Part shown: piece after piece, positions 44,914 to 52,943 of the stretch
Position numbering within the stretch: position 1 is the stretch's first letter
Layout: every line of letters starts with the position of its first letter
NCBI RefSeq assembly: GCF_018502485.1
Contig: NZ_CP075546.1
DNA from: Methanospirillum purgamenti
Lineage (GTDB): Archaea; Halobacteriota; Methanomicrobia; Methanomicrobiales; Methanospirillaceae
DNA length: 64,000 bases
Strand: one strand, 5' to 3'
Program-made: the position numbers and the translations under genes
The notes under the pieces: model-generated
The model's database searches: none
What the model saw: the letters and a program-made list of their open reading frames with translations, nothing else
What the model was told of the DNA's origin: nothing

Positions 44914-45939
44914 ATGACCTTTGTAACATCTCCGGATGACTTATATAAATCAGTACCGGTCGTTGCGTTTGAACGTAATGTCACCGATTTGTGGAAAACT
45001 CGTAATATTTCACCTAATAGTAAACAATTTGGAATCTTTACTGAATCAACGGGTGAGGATACTGATATTCTCTCATCAATATACACTGATGATCAGGAAT
45101 TGGTGACACGGAAACTTGGTGCAGCTATCCTACAGCAGCGATCAGGAATTGATCTCAGGTATCGAATTCGTACGGGATCTTTTTTTCGCTGGGTAGAAGA
45201 GCACTGTTCACTTTCATACAATGAATCAGGAGAAATTATTTCTGCATATAGTTATCTTTGGATGAGTAGTCTTCCAGTTGAATGGGCTCTTCTCACAAAG
45301 GGATCTGAAGTTTGGAATACTTTAAACTCAAAAATTAGGCATGATATATTAAATCAGCTTACTGCGATCCTGGGCTATCTAGAGCTTTCAACAGATATTA
45401 TTACTGATCCGATGCTTATTGATTTCTCTAAAAAGGAACAAAACGCCGCGGAAAAAATTAGGAATCGTTTAATTTTTACACGGGAATACCAAAAAATCGG
45501 ATTGTTGGAATTTTCATGGATTTCTTTGTCAGATATCATATCTGAAGCTTTAAATGAAATTTTACTTGGTCCTATCCGGATAAAAATCGAGATGAATCAA
45601 TCTTCATTATATGTCGATAAAAATTTTCGGGTAGCTCTTGAAAAGATTCTTGAAAATATTCCTGTTCATGCAACAGGAGCAACAGATGTAATAATCCAAT
45701 TGAGATCAACAGATGAAGGCGGATTGTTAAGTATCGAGGATAATGGTTGTGGCATTTCTGAACAGCATAAGGCCCGGATATTTGATTTAGGTTTTGGAAA
45801 TGGGAATGGAGCTGGCCTTTTCCTGTCTGAAAAATTGTTATCGGTTTTTGGAATCACTATTCATGAGAATGGGATTCCTGGCCAAGGAGCCAGATTTGAA
45901 CTATTCATCCCGTCTCCAATATTAAATTTTAATCCTTGA
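44914..45939 (+). CDS. Cytoplasmic PAS-type sensor histidine kinase
   Basis: A 341-residue histidine kinase without membrane segments. Residues ~40-125 look like a PAS/PAC module (LRYRIRTGSFFRWVEEHCSLS...GEIISAYSYLW). The phospho-acceptor His is in KIRHDILNQLTAILGYLEL (His143). The ATPase domain follows with the N-box in LEKILENIPVH, IEDNGCGISEQH (G1) and FGNGNGAGLFLSEKL (G2). The H-R-HDILNQL type box is common in methanogen kinases. It has no adjacent response regulator; it may act with the receiver at 12181 or another outside the window. Transcription probably starts close to the ATG at 44914. Confidence 0.85.
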   Translation: MTFVTSPDDLYKSVPVVAFERNVTDLWKTRNISPNSKQFGIFTESTGEDTDILSSIYTDDQELVTRKLGAAILQQRSGIDLRYRIRTGSFFRWVEEHCSLSYNESGEIISAYSYLWMSSLPVEWALLTKGSEVWNTLNSKIRHDILNQLTAILGYLELSTDIITDPMLIDFSKKEQNAAEKIRNRLIFTREYQKIGLLEFSWISLSDIISEALNEILLGPIRIKIEMNQSSLYVDKNFRVALEKILENIPVHATGATDVIIQLRSTDEGGLLSIEDNGCGISEQHKARIFDLGFGNGNGAGLFLSEKLLSVFGITIHENGIPGQGARFELFIPSPILNFNP

Positions 45940-45940
45940 T

Positions 45941-47029
45941 TTAGAGTTCTTTTTTTGCTATGAGCATGGATACGCCATAATTTTTGATATATGGATCTGA
46001 TATCCTGGATATTGATTGAACTGATAATTTATGGGTATTAAGAGCATTAAGATACTCTTCAGTTAAAAATTTTTTATTTTTGCTCCATGATTTTTTAGGT
46101 ATCTTAATATTTTCAAATGTCCAGAGACTAAATTCCAGTTCATTTATTGGATCATAAGCGACAGTTTCATCTCCTGGTTGAACGGTAACAAAGTATCCTC
46201 CTGGCTTTAAGCCCTTGGAGATCTTTTTTATCATATCTGGACTTTTTCCGCTTGGATTTGATGAAGAAAATATTAAGTCATAATTATCACCGATATTATC
46301 TGTAAGAAAATTTCCTCCCTGTACTAAAACCCTCTCTTGTAAATTGTATGAATGGATGTATTTTTTTGTCAATGGGATAACTCCTGGTAAATCAAAGACA
46401 ATTGCATTCAAGGTAGAGTTTTTACATGCAAGTGCAATTGCATAAAGACCATGGCCTCCTCCAAGATCAATCATCTTTTTCATCGTTGGAAATTCTGGCA
46501 GTGATGCAATTGCCTGTACTACTGACTGCAACCTGCCACACATCGCATTCTGTGCCATAGATGGTAAAGAAAGTTCAGAAAAAAATTCTTCTTCCTGATA
46601 CATTACCGGTCCGGAATTAATTATATCTGAAAGATGTATCCACAGATCTTTTAAATGACGATTCATTTTTTCAAGATATGCTCCCTGAAAATACGGTGAG
46701 TTCCTTGAAAGATAAACCGAAGAAACCTTTGTATTTTTATATTTTCCTTCTTTGAACTCAATGAGGCCTGACTCAACCAAGCTTAATAGAAAATCATTGA
46801 CTAGATGGGGATAAGAAAATATCATTTCAATTTCTTCTTCAGATATCCAGTCATCCAGATAATCAAATAATCCTAATTTGACTGAAGTGGATATCAGGCA
46901 AAGGGTTCTTGCGCCACGGTTACAATCGTTCAAGATAGAAAAAATATTTTCCGCTGGCTCTATTGGGAATTCCCAGAGATATTTGCAACTATTTGTATCA
47001 TTATCAATATTATTATCCATGTTTTTCAT
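45941..47029 (-). CDS. Class I SAM-dependent O-methyltransferase-like protein
   Basis: A 362-residue methyltransferase of the acetylserotonin/O-methyltransferase type. The N-terminal ~120 residues are a winged-helix dimerisation region (RTLCLISTSVKLGLFDYLDDW; LVESGLIEFKEGKYKNT). The SAM-binding core starts with MIDLGGGHGLYAIALAC near residue 195, followed by AIVFDLPGVIPLTKKY and LKPGGYFVTVQPGD. The substrate cannot be inferred. It is convergent with the histidine kinase (1 bp between stops) and divergent from mat, whose SAM product it would use. No biosynthetic cluster is nearby. Confidence 0.8.
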   Translation of the reverse strand: MKNMDNNIDNDTNSCKYLWEFPIEPAENIFSILNDCNRGARTLCLISTSVKLGLFDYLDDWISEEEIEMIFSYPHLVNDFLLSLVESGLIEFKEGKYKNTKVSSVYLSRNSPYFQGAYLEKMNRHLKDLWIHLSDIINSGPVMYQEEEFFSELSLPSMAQNAMCGRLQSVVQAIASLPEFPTMKKMIDLGGGHGLYAIALACKNSTLNAIVFDLPGVIPLTKKYIHSYNLQERVLVQGGNFLTDNIGDNYDLIFSSSNPSGKSPDMIKKISKGLKPGGYFVTVQPGDETVAYDPINELEFSLWTFENIKIPKKSWSKNKKFLTEEYLNALNTHKLSVQSISRISDPYIKNYGVSMLIAKKEL

Positions 47030-47103
47030 TCCATAGTAATCATATCTTACATATGTATTGAAAACCTCTATCGGTAATCTCTTATTTTATTCTCACCGAA
47101 TCA

Positions 47104-47119
47104 GTACAGTATTCTGTAC
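47104..47119 (+). promoter_or_regulatory. Palindrome upstream of AdoMet synthetase gene
   Basis: GTACAG-TATT-CTGTAC is a perfect 6-bp inverted repeat with a 4-base loop or spacer. A third GTACAG lies at 47151-47156, just before the ribosome site AGAGGT of the mat gene. The element sits in the 136-bp space between the divergent methyltransferase and mat genes. It may be an operator for a dimeric regulator; no regulator is encoded next to it. Confidence 0.4.
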
Positions 47120-47165
47120 CTGTCCTTGGTATATCTTCCTGATTTAAGTTGTACAGAGGTCTTTG

Positions 47166-48368
47166 ATGAGTAGAAATATTGCAATAGAAATGCTGAACCA
47201 GGTTCCGGTTCAGGATCAGCAGATTGAATTAGTTGAACGGAAGTGTCTTGGTCACCCTGACAGCATTGCCGATGGTATAGCAGAAGCAGTCAGCCGTGCA
47301 TTATGTAATACTTACATTGATCAGTTTGGGGGAGTACTTCACCACAACACTGACCAGGGTGAGATCGTAGCAGGAGAATCTATGCCACAATTTGGTGGCG
47401 GTAAGATTATTAAACCGATATTTATCTTATTAGATGGGCGTGCAACAAAGGAATTCAAAGGAGAAAAAATTGCTGCTGATACGGTTGCATTACAGGCAGC
47501 AAAGGAGTACCTTCATTCGATAGTTCCTGAATTGAATCTTGATAAACACCTTATCATGGATTGCAGACTAGGAACCGGTTCTACGGATCTTCGTGATGTG
47601 TTCAATCCTGAAGAAGGAAAAATTCCACGGGCAAATGATACTTCGTTTGGAGTTTCATATGCACCTTTCTCTGATATTGAGAAGTGCATTAAGGAAATAT
47701 CATCATACATTGATACAACTCTTCGTCCGAAATATCCGGTATATGGGCAGGATATTAAAATTATGGGGCTACGTCAAGGTAACTCCATAAAACTTACTAT
47801 CTGTTGTGCTATGGTAGATCGGTATGTTTCATCTCTCTCTGAATATATTAATTACCGGGAAAAATTAGCAGAAGAGGCTTTAAAGGTAGCGAAAACCTGT
47901 ACTGACAAACATGTAGAAGTATTTGTCAATACTGCAGATTGTGATGTGGAATGCAGTCTTTTCCTTACTGTTACCGGAACATCAGCTGAAATGGGTGATG
48001 ATGGTTCTGTTGGTCGTGGAAACCGAGCGAATGGATTGATTACTCCGCACCGGCCGATGAGTATGGAAGCGACAAGTGGGAAAAATCCGATCAATCACAT
48101 TGGAAAGATCTATAATCTTCTCTCAAACGAACTTGCTCATACCTGTGTTGAAAAAGTAGACGGTATAGCCGAAATTCAAATTCGTCTCCTGTCTCAAATT
48201 GGTGTTCCAATTGATCAACCACTCATTGCAAGTGCTCAGATAATTCCAAAGCCATCCTTTACCATGAAAGATATTGAAAAAGATGTCTTTGAGATCATTG
48301 ATTCAGGTCTTGAAAACATCACCTCTGTAACAGAACGCGTAATTCGAGGCGAACTTAAGACATTTTAA
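47166..48368 (+). CDS. mat: Archaeal-type S-adenosylmethionine synthetase
   Basis: Makes SAM from methionine and ATP. The 400-residue protein is the archaeal form, distant from bacterial MetK: it starts NIAIEMLNQVPVQDQQIELVERKCLGHPDSIADGIAEAVSRAL and has HHNTDQGEIVAGES, GTGSTDLRD and the DDGSVGRGNRANGLITPHRPMSMEATSGKNP segment, here given as separate motifs over residues ~275-310. The ATG at 47166 has GAGGT 6 bases upstream; TTG at 47163 is not needed. It is followed by hisG with a one-base overlap (TAATG), so SAM and histidine synthesis are co-expressed. Confidence 0.97.
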   Translation: MSRNIAIEMLNQVPVQDQQIELVERKCLGHPDSIADGIAEAVSRALCNTYIDQFGGVLHHNTDQGEIVAGESMPQFGGGKIIKPIFILLDGRATKEFKGEKIAADTVALQAAKEYLHSIVPELNLDKHLIMDCRLGTGSTDLRDVFNPEEGKIPRANDTSFGVSYAPFSDIEKCIKEISSYIDTTLRPKYPVYGQDIKIMGLRQGNSIKLTICCAMVDRYVSSLSEYINYREKLAEEALKVAKTCTDKHVEVFVNTADCDVECSLFLTVTGTSAEMGDDGSVGRGNRANGLITPHRPMSMEATSGKNPINHIGKIYNLLSNELAHTCVEKVDGIAEIQIRLLSQIGVPIDQPLIASAQIIPKPSFTMKDIEKDVFEIIDSGLENITSVTERVIRGELKTF

Positions 48369-49270
48369 TGACAGTAAATACAAATCAGGTCTCTGAAAGT
48401 GATCCCGGAGTAAAAATCCGGATCGCTATCCCGAATAAAGGCAGAATATCTGTCCCAATACGGGATTTAATAGAACGGTCAGGACTTGGAATCTTTGATA
48501 ATGGGGATCGATCTCTTATCGCCCGTACCAGGGATGAAAAGGTTGAGATCCTCTATGCACGTCCCATTGATATCCCTGAATATGTTGGATCTGGTGTCGC
48601 AGATCTCGGGATTACTGGGCATGACATGGTTATAGAACGTGGCTCTCAAGTAACAGAACTTCTCAACTTTGGTTTTGGAAATGCTTCTGTTGTTCTTGCT
48701 GTGCCTGATGATTCAGATTGGAATAATCCCAAGGACTTAGATGGAAAACGGGTTTCAACTGAATTTCCAGCAATCACCCGAAAATATTTTAAAAAGATTG
48801 GTGTAAAACCAGTAATAGTCCCAGTAGGAGGGGCCTGCGAGGCTACTCCATCACTTGGAATATCTGATGCCATTGTGGATATCTCCAGTTCAGGAACAAC
48901 ACTTCGTCAGAATCATTTGAAGATTATTGATACTGTTCTCAAAACGAGTACTTTTCTTATTGCAAATAATAGTTCCTGCATTGAGAAAAAAAATAAAATA
49001 GATGAGATATATCTTGCCCTTGAAAGTGTTCTGAATGCAAAGGGTAAATGTTATCTCATGATGAATATTCTTCGAAGTTCGCTTGATACTGTCCGAACCA
49101 TTATACCTGGTATGGGAGGCCCGACCGTTATGGATGTGGCATCATCGACAGATATGGTGGCAGTACATGCCGTTGTAGAAGAGGAGATGGTTTATCAATT
49201 GATAAATAAACTCAAACAGGCGGGGGCCAGAGACATTCTGGTCATGAATATAGAACGTCTAATTAGGTAA
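48368..49270 (+). CDS. hisG: ATP phosphoribosyltransferase HisG (long form)
   Basis: First step of histidine synthesis, joining PRPP and ATP. The 300-residue length and the C-terminal ~75-residue PII/ACT-like regulatory region (VRTIIPGMGGPTVMDVAS...) mark the long form (HisG-L), which does not need HisZ and is feedback-inhibited by histidine. Motifs: IRIAIPNKGRISVPIRDLI at the start, VADLGITGHDMVIERG, and DAIVDISSSGTTLRQNHL (PRPP loop). An N-terminal extension of ~15 residues precedes the first strand. It is coupled to mat upstream and hisA downstream (4-bp gap). Confidence 0.97.
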   Translation: MTVNTNQVSESDPGVKIRIAIPNKGRISVPIRDLIERSGLGIFDNGDRSLIARTRDEKVEILYARPIDIPEYVGSGVADLGITGHDMVIERGSQVTELLNFGFGNASVVLAVPDDSDWNNPKDLDGKRVSTEFPAITRKYFKKIGVKPVIVPVGGACEATPSLGISDAIVDISSSGTTLRQNHLKIIDTVLKTSTFLIANNSSCIEKKNKIDEIYLALESVLNAKGKCYLMMNILRSSLDTVRTIIPGMGGPTVMDVASSTDMVAVHAVVEEEMVYQLINKLKQAGARDILVMNIERLIR

Positions 49271-49274
49271 TACT

Positions 49275-49985
49275 ATGATTGTCTTTCCAGCAGTGGATAT
49301 CCTTGGAGGTCGGTGTGTTCAGCTTATTCAAGGGAAACGTGAGACAGCAACTGGGTATGGTGATCCCCTTTTATGTGCTGAATCATGGATAAACCAGGGT
49401 GCAGAAGCTCTCCATATTGTAAATCTTGACGGTGCATTTGGTTCGTCAACCTTGAATGCTGAAAAGATTACTGATCTAATAATTCAGACAGGAGTTGAAA
49501 CTCAACTAGGTGGAGGGATCAGATCCTTACATGATGCACGCTCCTGGCTTGACTGTGGAGTCGATAGAGTCATTATATCCACATTTGCGGTTCATGATCC
49601 AGACTGCCTTACAACTCTATCTGATGAATATGGCAGTGATCGGATCATGGCAGGAGTCGATGCAAAAGCTGGAGAGATGGTTACCCATGGATGGGAAAAA
49701 CCTGCTGGTGATTTTCTTGAGTGGGCTAATCTGTTTATTCAGAAGGGAGCAGGTTCACTTCTTTACACAAATGTGAGTGTTGAAGGATTATGTAACGGGA
49801 TCGATCCAATACCCGTACGAACCCTGCTTCGAAAAGTTAGTGTTCCTGTTGTGGTGGCGGGTGGCATTACCTCTCCATCAGATATATCGATTCTAAAGGA
49901 AACTGATGCAGCAGGAGTGGTGCTTGGCTCAGCTCTGTATAGTGGTCGGATTTCCCTTCGTGAAGCCTTGGAGGCAGCAGGATGA
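49275..49985 (+). CDS. hisA: ProFAR isomerase HisA
   Basis: HisA isomerises ProFAR to PRFAR, the substrate of HisF/HisH. The 236-residue (beta/alpha)8 barrel starts IVFPAVDILGGRCVQLIQG (first catalytic Asp), with ETQLGGGIRSLHD, IMAGVDAKAGEMVTHGW (second catalytic Asp) and VVVAGGITSPSDI. It lies between hisG (4-bp gap) and hisB (ATGA-type overlap). The related barrel HisF is encoded far away at 6645. Confidence 0.96.
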   Translation: MIVFPAVDILGGRCVQLIQGKRETATGYGDPLLCAESWINQGAEALHIVNLDGAFGSSTLNAEKITDLIIQTGVETQLGGGIRSLHDARSWLDCGVDRVIISTFAVHDPDCLTTLSDEYGSDRIMAGVDAKAGEMVTHGWEKPAGDFLEWANLFIQKGAGSLLYTNVSVEGLCNGIDPIPVRTLLRKVSVPVVVAGGITSPSDISILKETDAAGVVLGSALYSGRISLREALEAAG

Positions 49986-50563
49986 GATCTGCAAAAATAT
50001 CTCGCAAAACAAAAGAAACCGATATTATAATTCAATTTTCTCTGGACGGGTCCGGAACCTCAACCCTGAATACGGGCATCCCTTTTTTTAACCATATGCT
50101 TGATGCTTTTACAAGACATGGAAAATTTGATTTGGAAATTATTGCAACTGGAGATTTGGAAACCGGACCTCATCATACCATTGAAGATATTGGAATCGTT
50201 CTGGGTCAGGCTTTTTTAAAAGCTCTTGGTGACGGAAAGGGCATATCCAGATTTGCCAGCATTGTAGTGCCTATGGATGAGTCAAGGGCGGAGGTTGCTC
50301 TTGATGTTGGAGGCCGACCATATCTTGTTTTTGAAGGTTCTTTTAGTGGTCCTGTTGAAGGGGTCTTGGAACCCTGGCTTGTCTGCCATTTTTTTGAAAG
50401 TTTTATGCAAAATGCCAAAATTACTGCTCACATGAATGTTTCAGGTTTCTCAGATCATCATAAATGTGAGGCCCTCTTTAAAGCCTTTGGAATTGCATTA
50501 CGAATGGCAATTCGTGTTGACAGTCAGGATAACTCTATCCCAAGTACAAAAGGTGTGCTGTAA
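49982..50563 (+). CDS. hisB: Imidazoleglycerol-phosphate dehydratase HisB
   Basis: Converts imidazole glycerol phosphate to imidazole acetol phosphate. The 193-residue stand-alone archaeal form has the manganese-binding motifs NHMLDAFTRHG near residue 36, HHTIEDIGIVLG near 62, MDESRAEVALD near 90, and SDHHKCEALFKAFG near 160. No fused phosphatase domain is present, as is normal outside enterobacteria. The start overlaps the hisA stop, so it is translationally coupled and is the last gene of the mat-hisGAB unit. Confidence 0.97.
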   Translation: MRSAKISRKTKETDIIIQFSLDGSGTSTLNTGIPFFNHMLDAFTRHGKFDLEIIATGDLETGPHHTIEDIGIVLGQAFLKALGDGKGISRFASIVVPMDESRAEVALDVGGRPYLVFEGSFSGPVEGVLEPWLVCHFFESFMQNAKITAHMNVSGFSDHHKCEALFKAFGIALRMAIRVDSQDNSIPSTKGVL

Positions 50564-50654
50564 CGAAAGAAATCAACCCCATCCGAGCACACATATTTTT
50601 TATGAGGTAAGGATCGGTTCATCAATGTACGTCGTCGTAAAGGTGGAGAATGCT

Positions 50655-50861
50655 TTAGGCATTCTCTGCTGCCATTTTGACGTCTTCTTCCTTGATCGTC
50701 TTTCTGCCGGCATGCTGGGCAAGTCTGTTTGCTTCCCTGGTAAGGTTCGCAATGTAATCTTCTGCTTTTGCTACAAGAGCTGCTGCTGCATCGCTTCCCA
50801 CACGCTCAGCCCCATTTTTCTTTGCAATTCTTACAACTGCTGCAATAGGTAAGTCTGCCAT
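50655..50861 (-). CDS. Archaeal histone (HMf-like)
   Basis: A 68-residue histone-fold protein that wraps DNA as dimers and longer stacks. It starts MADLPIAAVVRIAKKNGAERVG, the alpha1 and loop, continues AAAALVAKAEDYIANLTREANRLAQHAGRKTI across the long central helix and loop, and ends EEDVKMAAENA. Arg and Lys positions typical for DNA contacts are kept, and there is no N- or C-terminal tail. GAGGT lies upstream of the ATG and a strong TATA box lies at 50895-50910. It is convergent with hisB. Confidence 0.98.
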   Translation of the reverse strand: MADLPIAAVVRIAKKNGAERVGSDAAAALVAKAEDYIANLTREANRLAQHAGRKTIKEEDVKMAAENA

Positions 50862-50894
50862 AGTCCTCTACCTCAAAACAAAGTATATTGATAT

Positions 50895-50910
50895 CTATTT
50901 AAATATTTCG
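50895..50910 (-). promoter_or_regulatory. BRE/TATA promoter of the histone gene
   Basis: On the minus strand CGAAATATTTAAATAG gives a purine-rich BRE followed by a near-consensus archaeal TATA box, centred about 40 bases before the histone ATG. The expected start, ~25 bases downstream, leaves a leader of about 15 bases that contains the GAGGT ribosome site. This is the clearest promoter in the window and agrees with high expression of histone. Confidence 0.65.
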
Positions 50911-51055
50911 AGATTATCTTGAGATTTTCGATTTTCAGACATGTTTAGAGAAGATTTCTTACTTTCATGAGTTTATGATTCAGAGATGAACAATCGGATG
51001 GATTATTGTAAAGAAATAAAAAAAGTCTAATATTCAAGGATATTCGTATGTAGAA

Positions 51056-51823
51056 TCATCCAACCAAATTATCTGCCAGATTTAACGCATATTGATAATC
51101 CGGGTTAACGCGCGAAGTATCTACGAAAATTTTAGGGATATTTAGGACTGGTGCCCCATGAGAGAGTCCACTCCCCAAAAATAACAAAGTTCTGAAGATT
51201 AAATTTCCAGTTATCCCATCAGGAGCAATAATAAGACCTGAATGCCTGATGGCATTTTCAATCAAAATCCCTTCGTGTGATGCTTTTGTAAGCCTGGCAA
51301 CAAGTTCCCCATCAGCAAGACTTCTGTCGACTGAAGGATGGCGACCAATATCATCAAGTCTTCCTCCGGAAAGGACAGTCACTCTTTCAGGGAGACCAAA
51401 TTTTTTGCATAGCGGTTTTGCTTTCTCTATCAATGATATTTTTTCTGATACAGACCATCCTTCATCAATGCCGACAGGACCAAGGAAGAATCTGGTTTTA
51501 TCTGATGTTTCTAAGAGAACAATACGTTCAAGTTTAGGAACTTTTGAAAAGTCTTTCAGCAGCTTCATGGTTTTGTGTGCTGAAAGAGTCCCACGTATTG
51601 CCGCATCAATTGATCCAGAAAAAAGATCTGATATAAGATCAGATTCAGGATACTCTGACTTTTTTATTCTATGAGGAAAAGAATCAGGTATTAAACCATC
51701 AGGTGCTGTGTAACAAATAATTGAAGAAGGACCGGTGTAAGAAAAAATCCCTTTGAATATTCTGTCGGGATCTTCTCCAATTCCGATTCCGATAACAGAT
51801 GGCTTTCTATTGGTAGGTTCCAA
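51056..51823 (-). CDS. mtxX: Methanogenesis marker protein 4 (MtxX-like)
   Basis: A 255-residue protein found almost only in methanogens, of the phosphotransacetylase-like fold (methanogenesis marker 4, also named MtxX). It begins SVIGIGIGEDPDRIF and has AAIRGTLSAHKTMKLL, VLLETSDKTRFFLGPVGIDEGW, TVLSGGRLDDIGRHP and IIAPDGITGNLIFRTLLFLG (typical of the phosphate-acyl/butyryltransferase fold). The biochemical role is not firmly established. Its start overlaps the end of marker 2 by 17 bp, so the pair forms a coupled two-gene unit. Confidence 0.88.
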   Translation of the reverse strand: MEPTNRKPSVIGIGIGEDPDRIFKGIFSYTGPSSIICYTAPDGLIPDSFPHRIKKSEYPESDLISDLFSGSIDAAIRGTLSAHKTMKLLKDFSKVPKLERIVLLETSDKTRFFLGPVGIDEGWSVSEKISLIEKAKPLCKKFGLPERVTVLSGGRLDDIGRHPSVDRSLADGELVARLTKASHEGILIENAIRHSGLIIAPDGITGNLIFRTLLFLGSGLSHGAPVLNIPKIFVDTSRVNPDYQYALNLADNLVG

Positions 51824-52808
51824 GATGCATTACGCCTCCATTTTTTGAAAAATCAAATACCAAAGAGGATGAATTGTCATCATGAATCCTTAGTTCACCA
51901 CTATTATTCACCGTCCCGATAGGCTTTGTAGTCATCCCTGTTTTACTAAATAATTCAATGATAGTTTTAAGGTTGTTATTTTTTGCTGTGAGAATGAATG
52001 CCATACCTGGATACATCCGAAGCCAGTGCTCAAATGTGATTCCCAGTGCATCTAAATCTGGTTTAGGAATTTGAGTCAGATTAATATCTGCACCCTTTCC
52101 TGAAACCTCAAGCAACATTCCTAGTGTCCCAATGATTCCGGGATTAGATATATCTTTACCAGCACTCACGAGTTTTCTACTTCCAATCTCCTGCATAACA
52201 GAGATTTGTTTCCGCACTTCTTCTGCAGTCCGGAGTGTTGCAGAATCCCAATTCAGAGTACATGAAGGATGAATTCTTCCTTCCAGGTCAATTGCAACCA
52301 AAACAATGTCATCTGCTTCAGCTGTATTACTGTAAATGATTCCATTCATTGGGGCTATACCAAGGATAGCGACATCGATTACACTATAAGGCGTATCAGG
52401 GTGAAGATGCCCTCCCACAATTGGAACACCAAATTGAAGGGAAGCATCATGCATGCCTTGTATAACTTGTTTTTTTATTGATTCATTCGAGATTGAAAAC
52501 ACATCAACCATCGCAAGTGGCTTTCCTCCCATCGCTGCAATATCATGAATATTAACAAGGACTGCACAATACCCTGCCCAGTAGGGATCAGCATCCATAA
52601 GTTTACTCCATATTCCGTCTGCAGCAAGTAAGAGTGCATCTGAACCATTCTGTATAACTGCAGCATCTTCTCCAAATGAGGCTACAATAGCATGAGAATC
52701 AATCCGGAGGTCCCGAACCATCGCACCGATTTCACTTTTGCGTCTCACTCCGTCATACATTCTGACAGCTTGTGCTATCTGTTCGGTTGAGCAGGTGTAT
52801 TCTCCCAT
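51807..52808 (-). CDS. Methanogenesis marker protein 2 (AIR synthase-related)
   Basis: A 333-residue protein of the AIR-synthase/ThiL/SelD fold (methanogenesis marker 2). Motifs: YDGVRRKSEIGAMVRDL, SFGEDAAVIQNGSDALLLAADGIW (ATP/Mg site), YCAVLVNIHDIAAMGGKPLAMVDV, VGGHLHPDTPYSVID and SNPGIIGTLGMLLEVSG. The ATG at 52808 gives an N-terminus like family members; upstream ATG 52841 or GTG 52844 would add 11-12 basic residues. The function is unknown; related enzymes phosphorylate small substrates with ATP. It is coupled to marker 4. Confidence 0.88.
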   Translation of the reverse strand: MGEYTCSTEQIAQAVRMYDGVRRKSEIGAMVRDLRIDSHAIVASFGEDAAVIQNGSDALLLAADGIWSKLMDADPYWAGYCAVLVNIHDIAAMGGKPLAMVDVFSISNESIKKQVIQGMHDASLQFGVPIVGGHLHPDTPYSVIDVAILGIAPMNGIIYSNTAEADDIVLVAIDLEGRIHPSCTLNWDSATLRTAEEVRKQISVMQEIGSRKLVSAGKDISNPGIIGTLGMLLEVSGKGADINLTQIPKPDLDALGITFEHWLRMYPGMAFILTAKNNNLKTIIELFSKTGMTTKPIGTVNNSGELRIHDDNSSSLVFDFSKNGGVMHLGTYQ

Positions 52809-52943
52809 GGCCCAAAATCTCACTCTTTTTTTCTGTTTCATCACTCATAAAATGTCTTATTTAATGCAGAAGTTCTCTACTGGATGAAATGAGTCATGAA
52901 AGGTTCAAGCGGTTTATCTTCATTGCCGGTTAATATATCGGGG

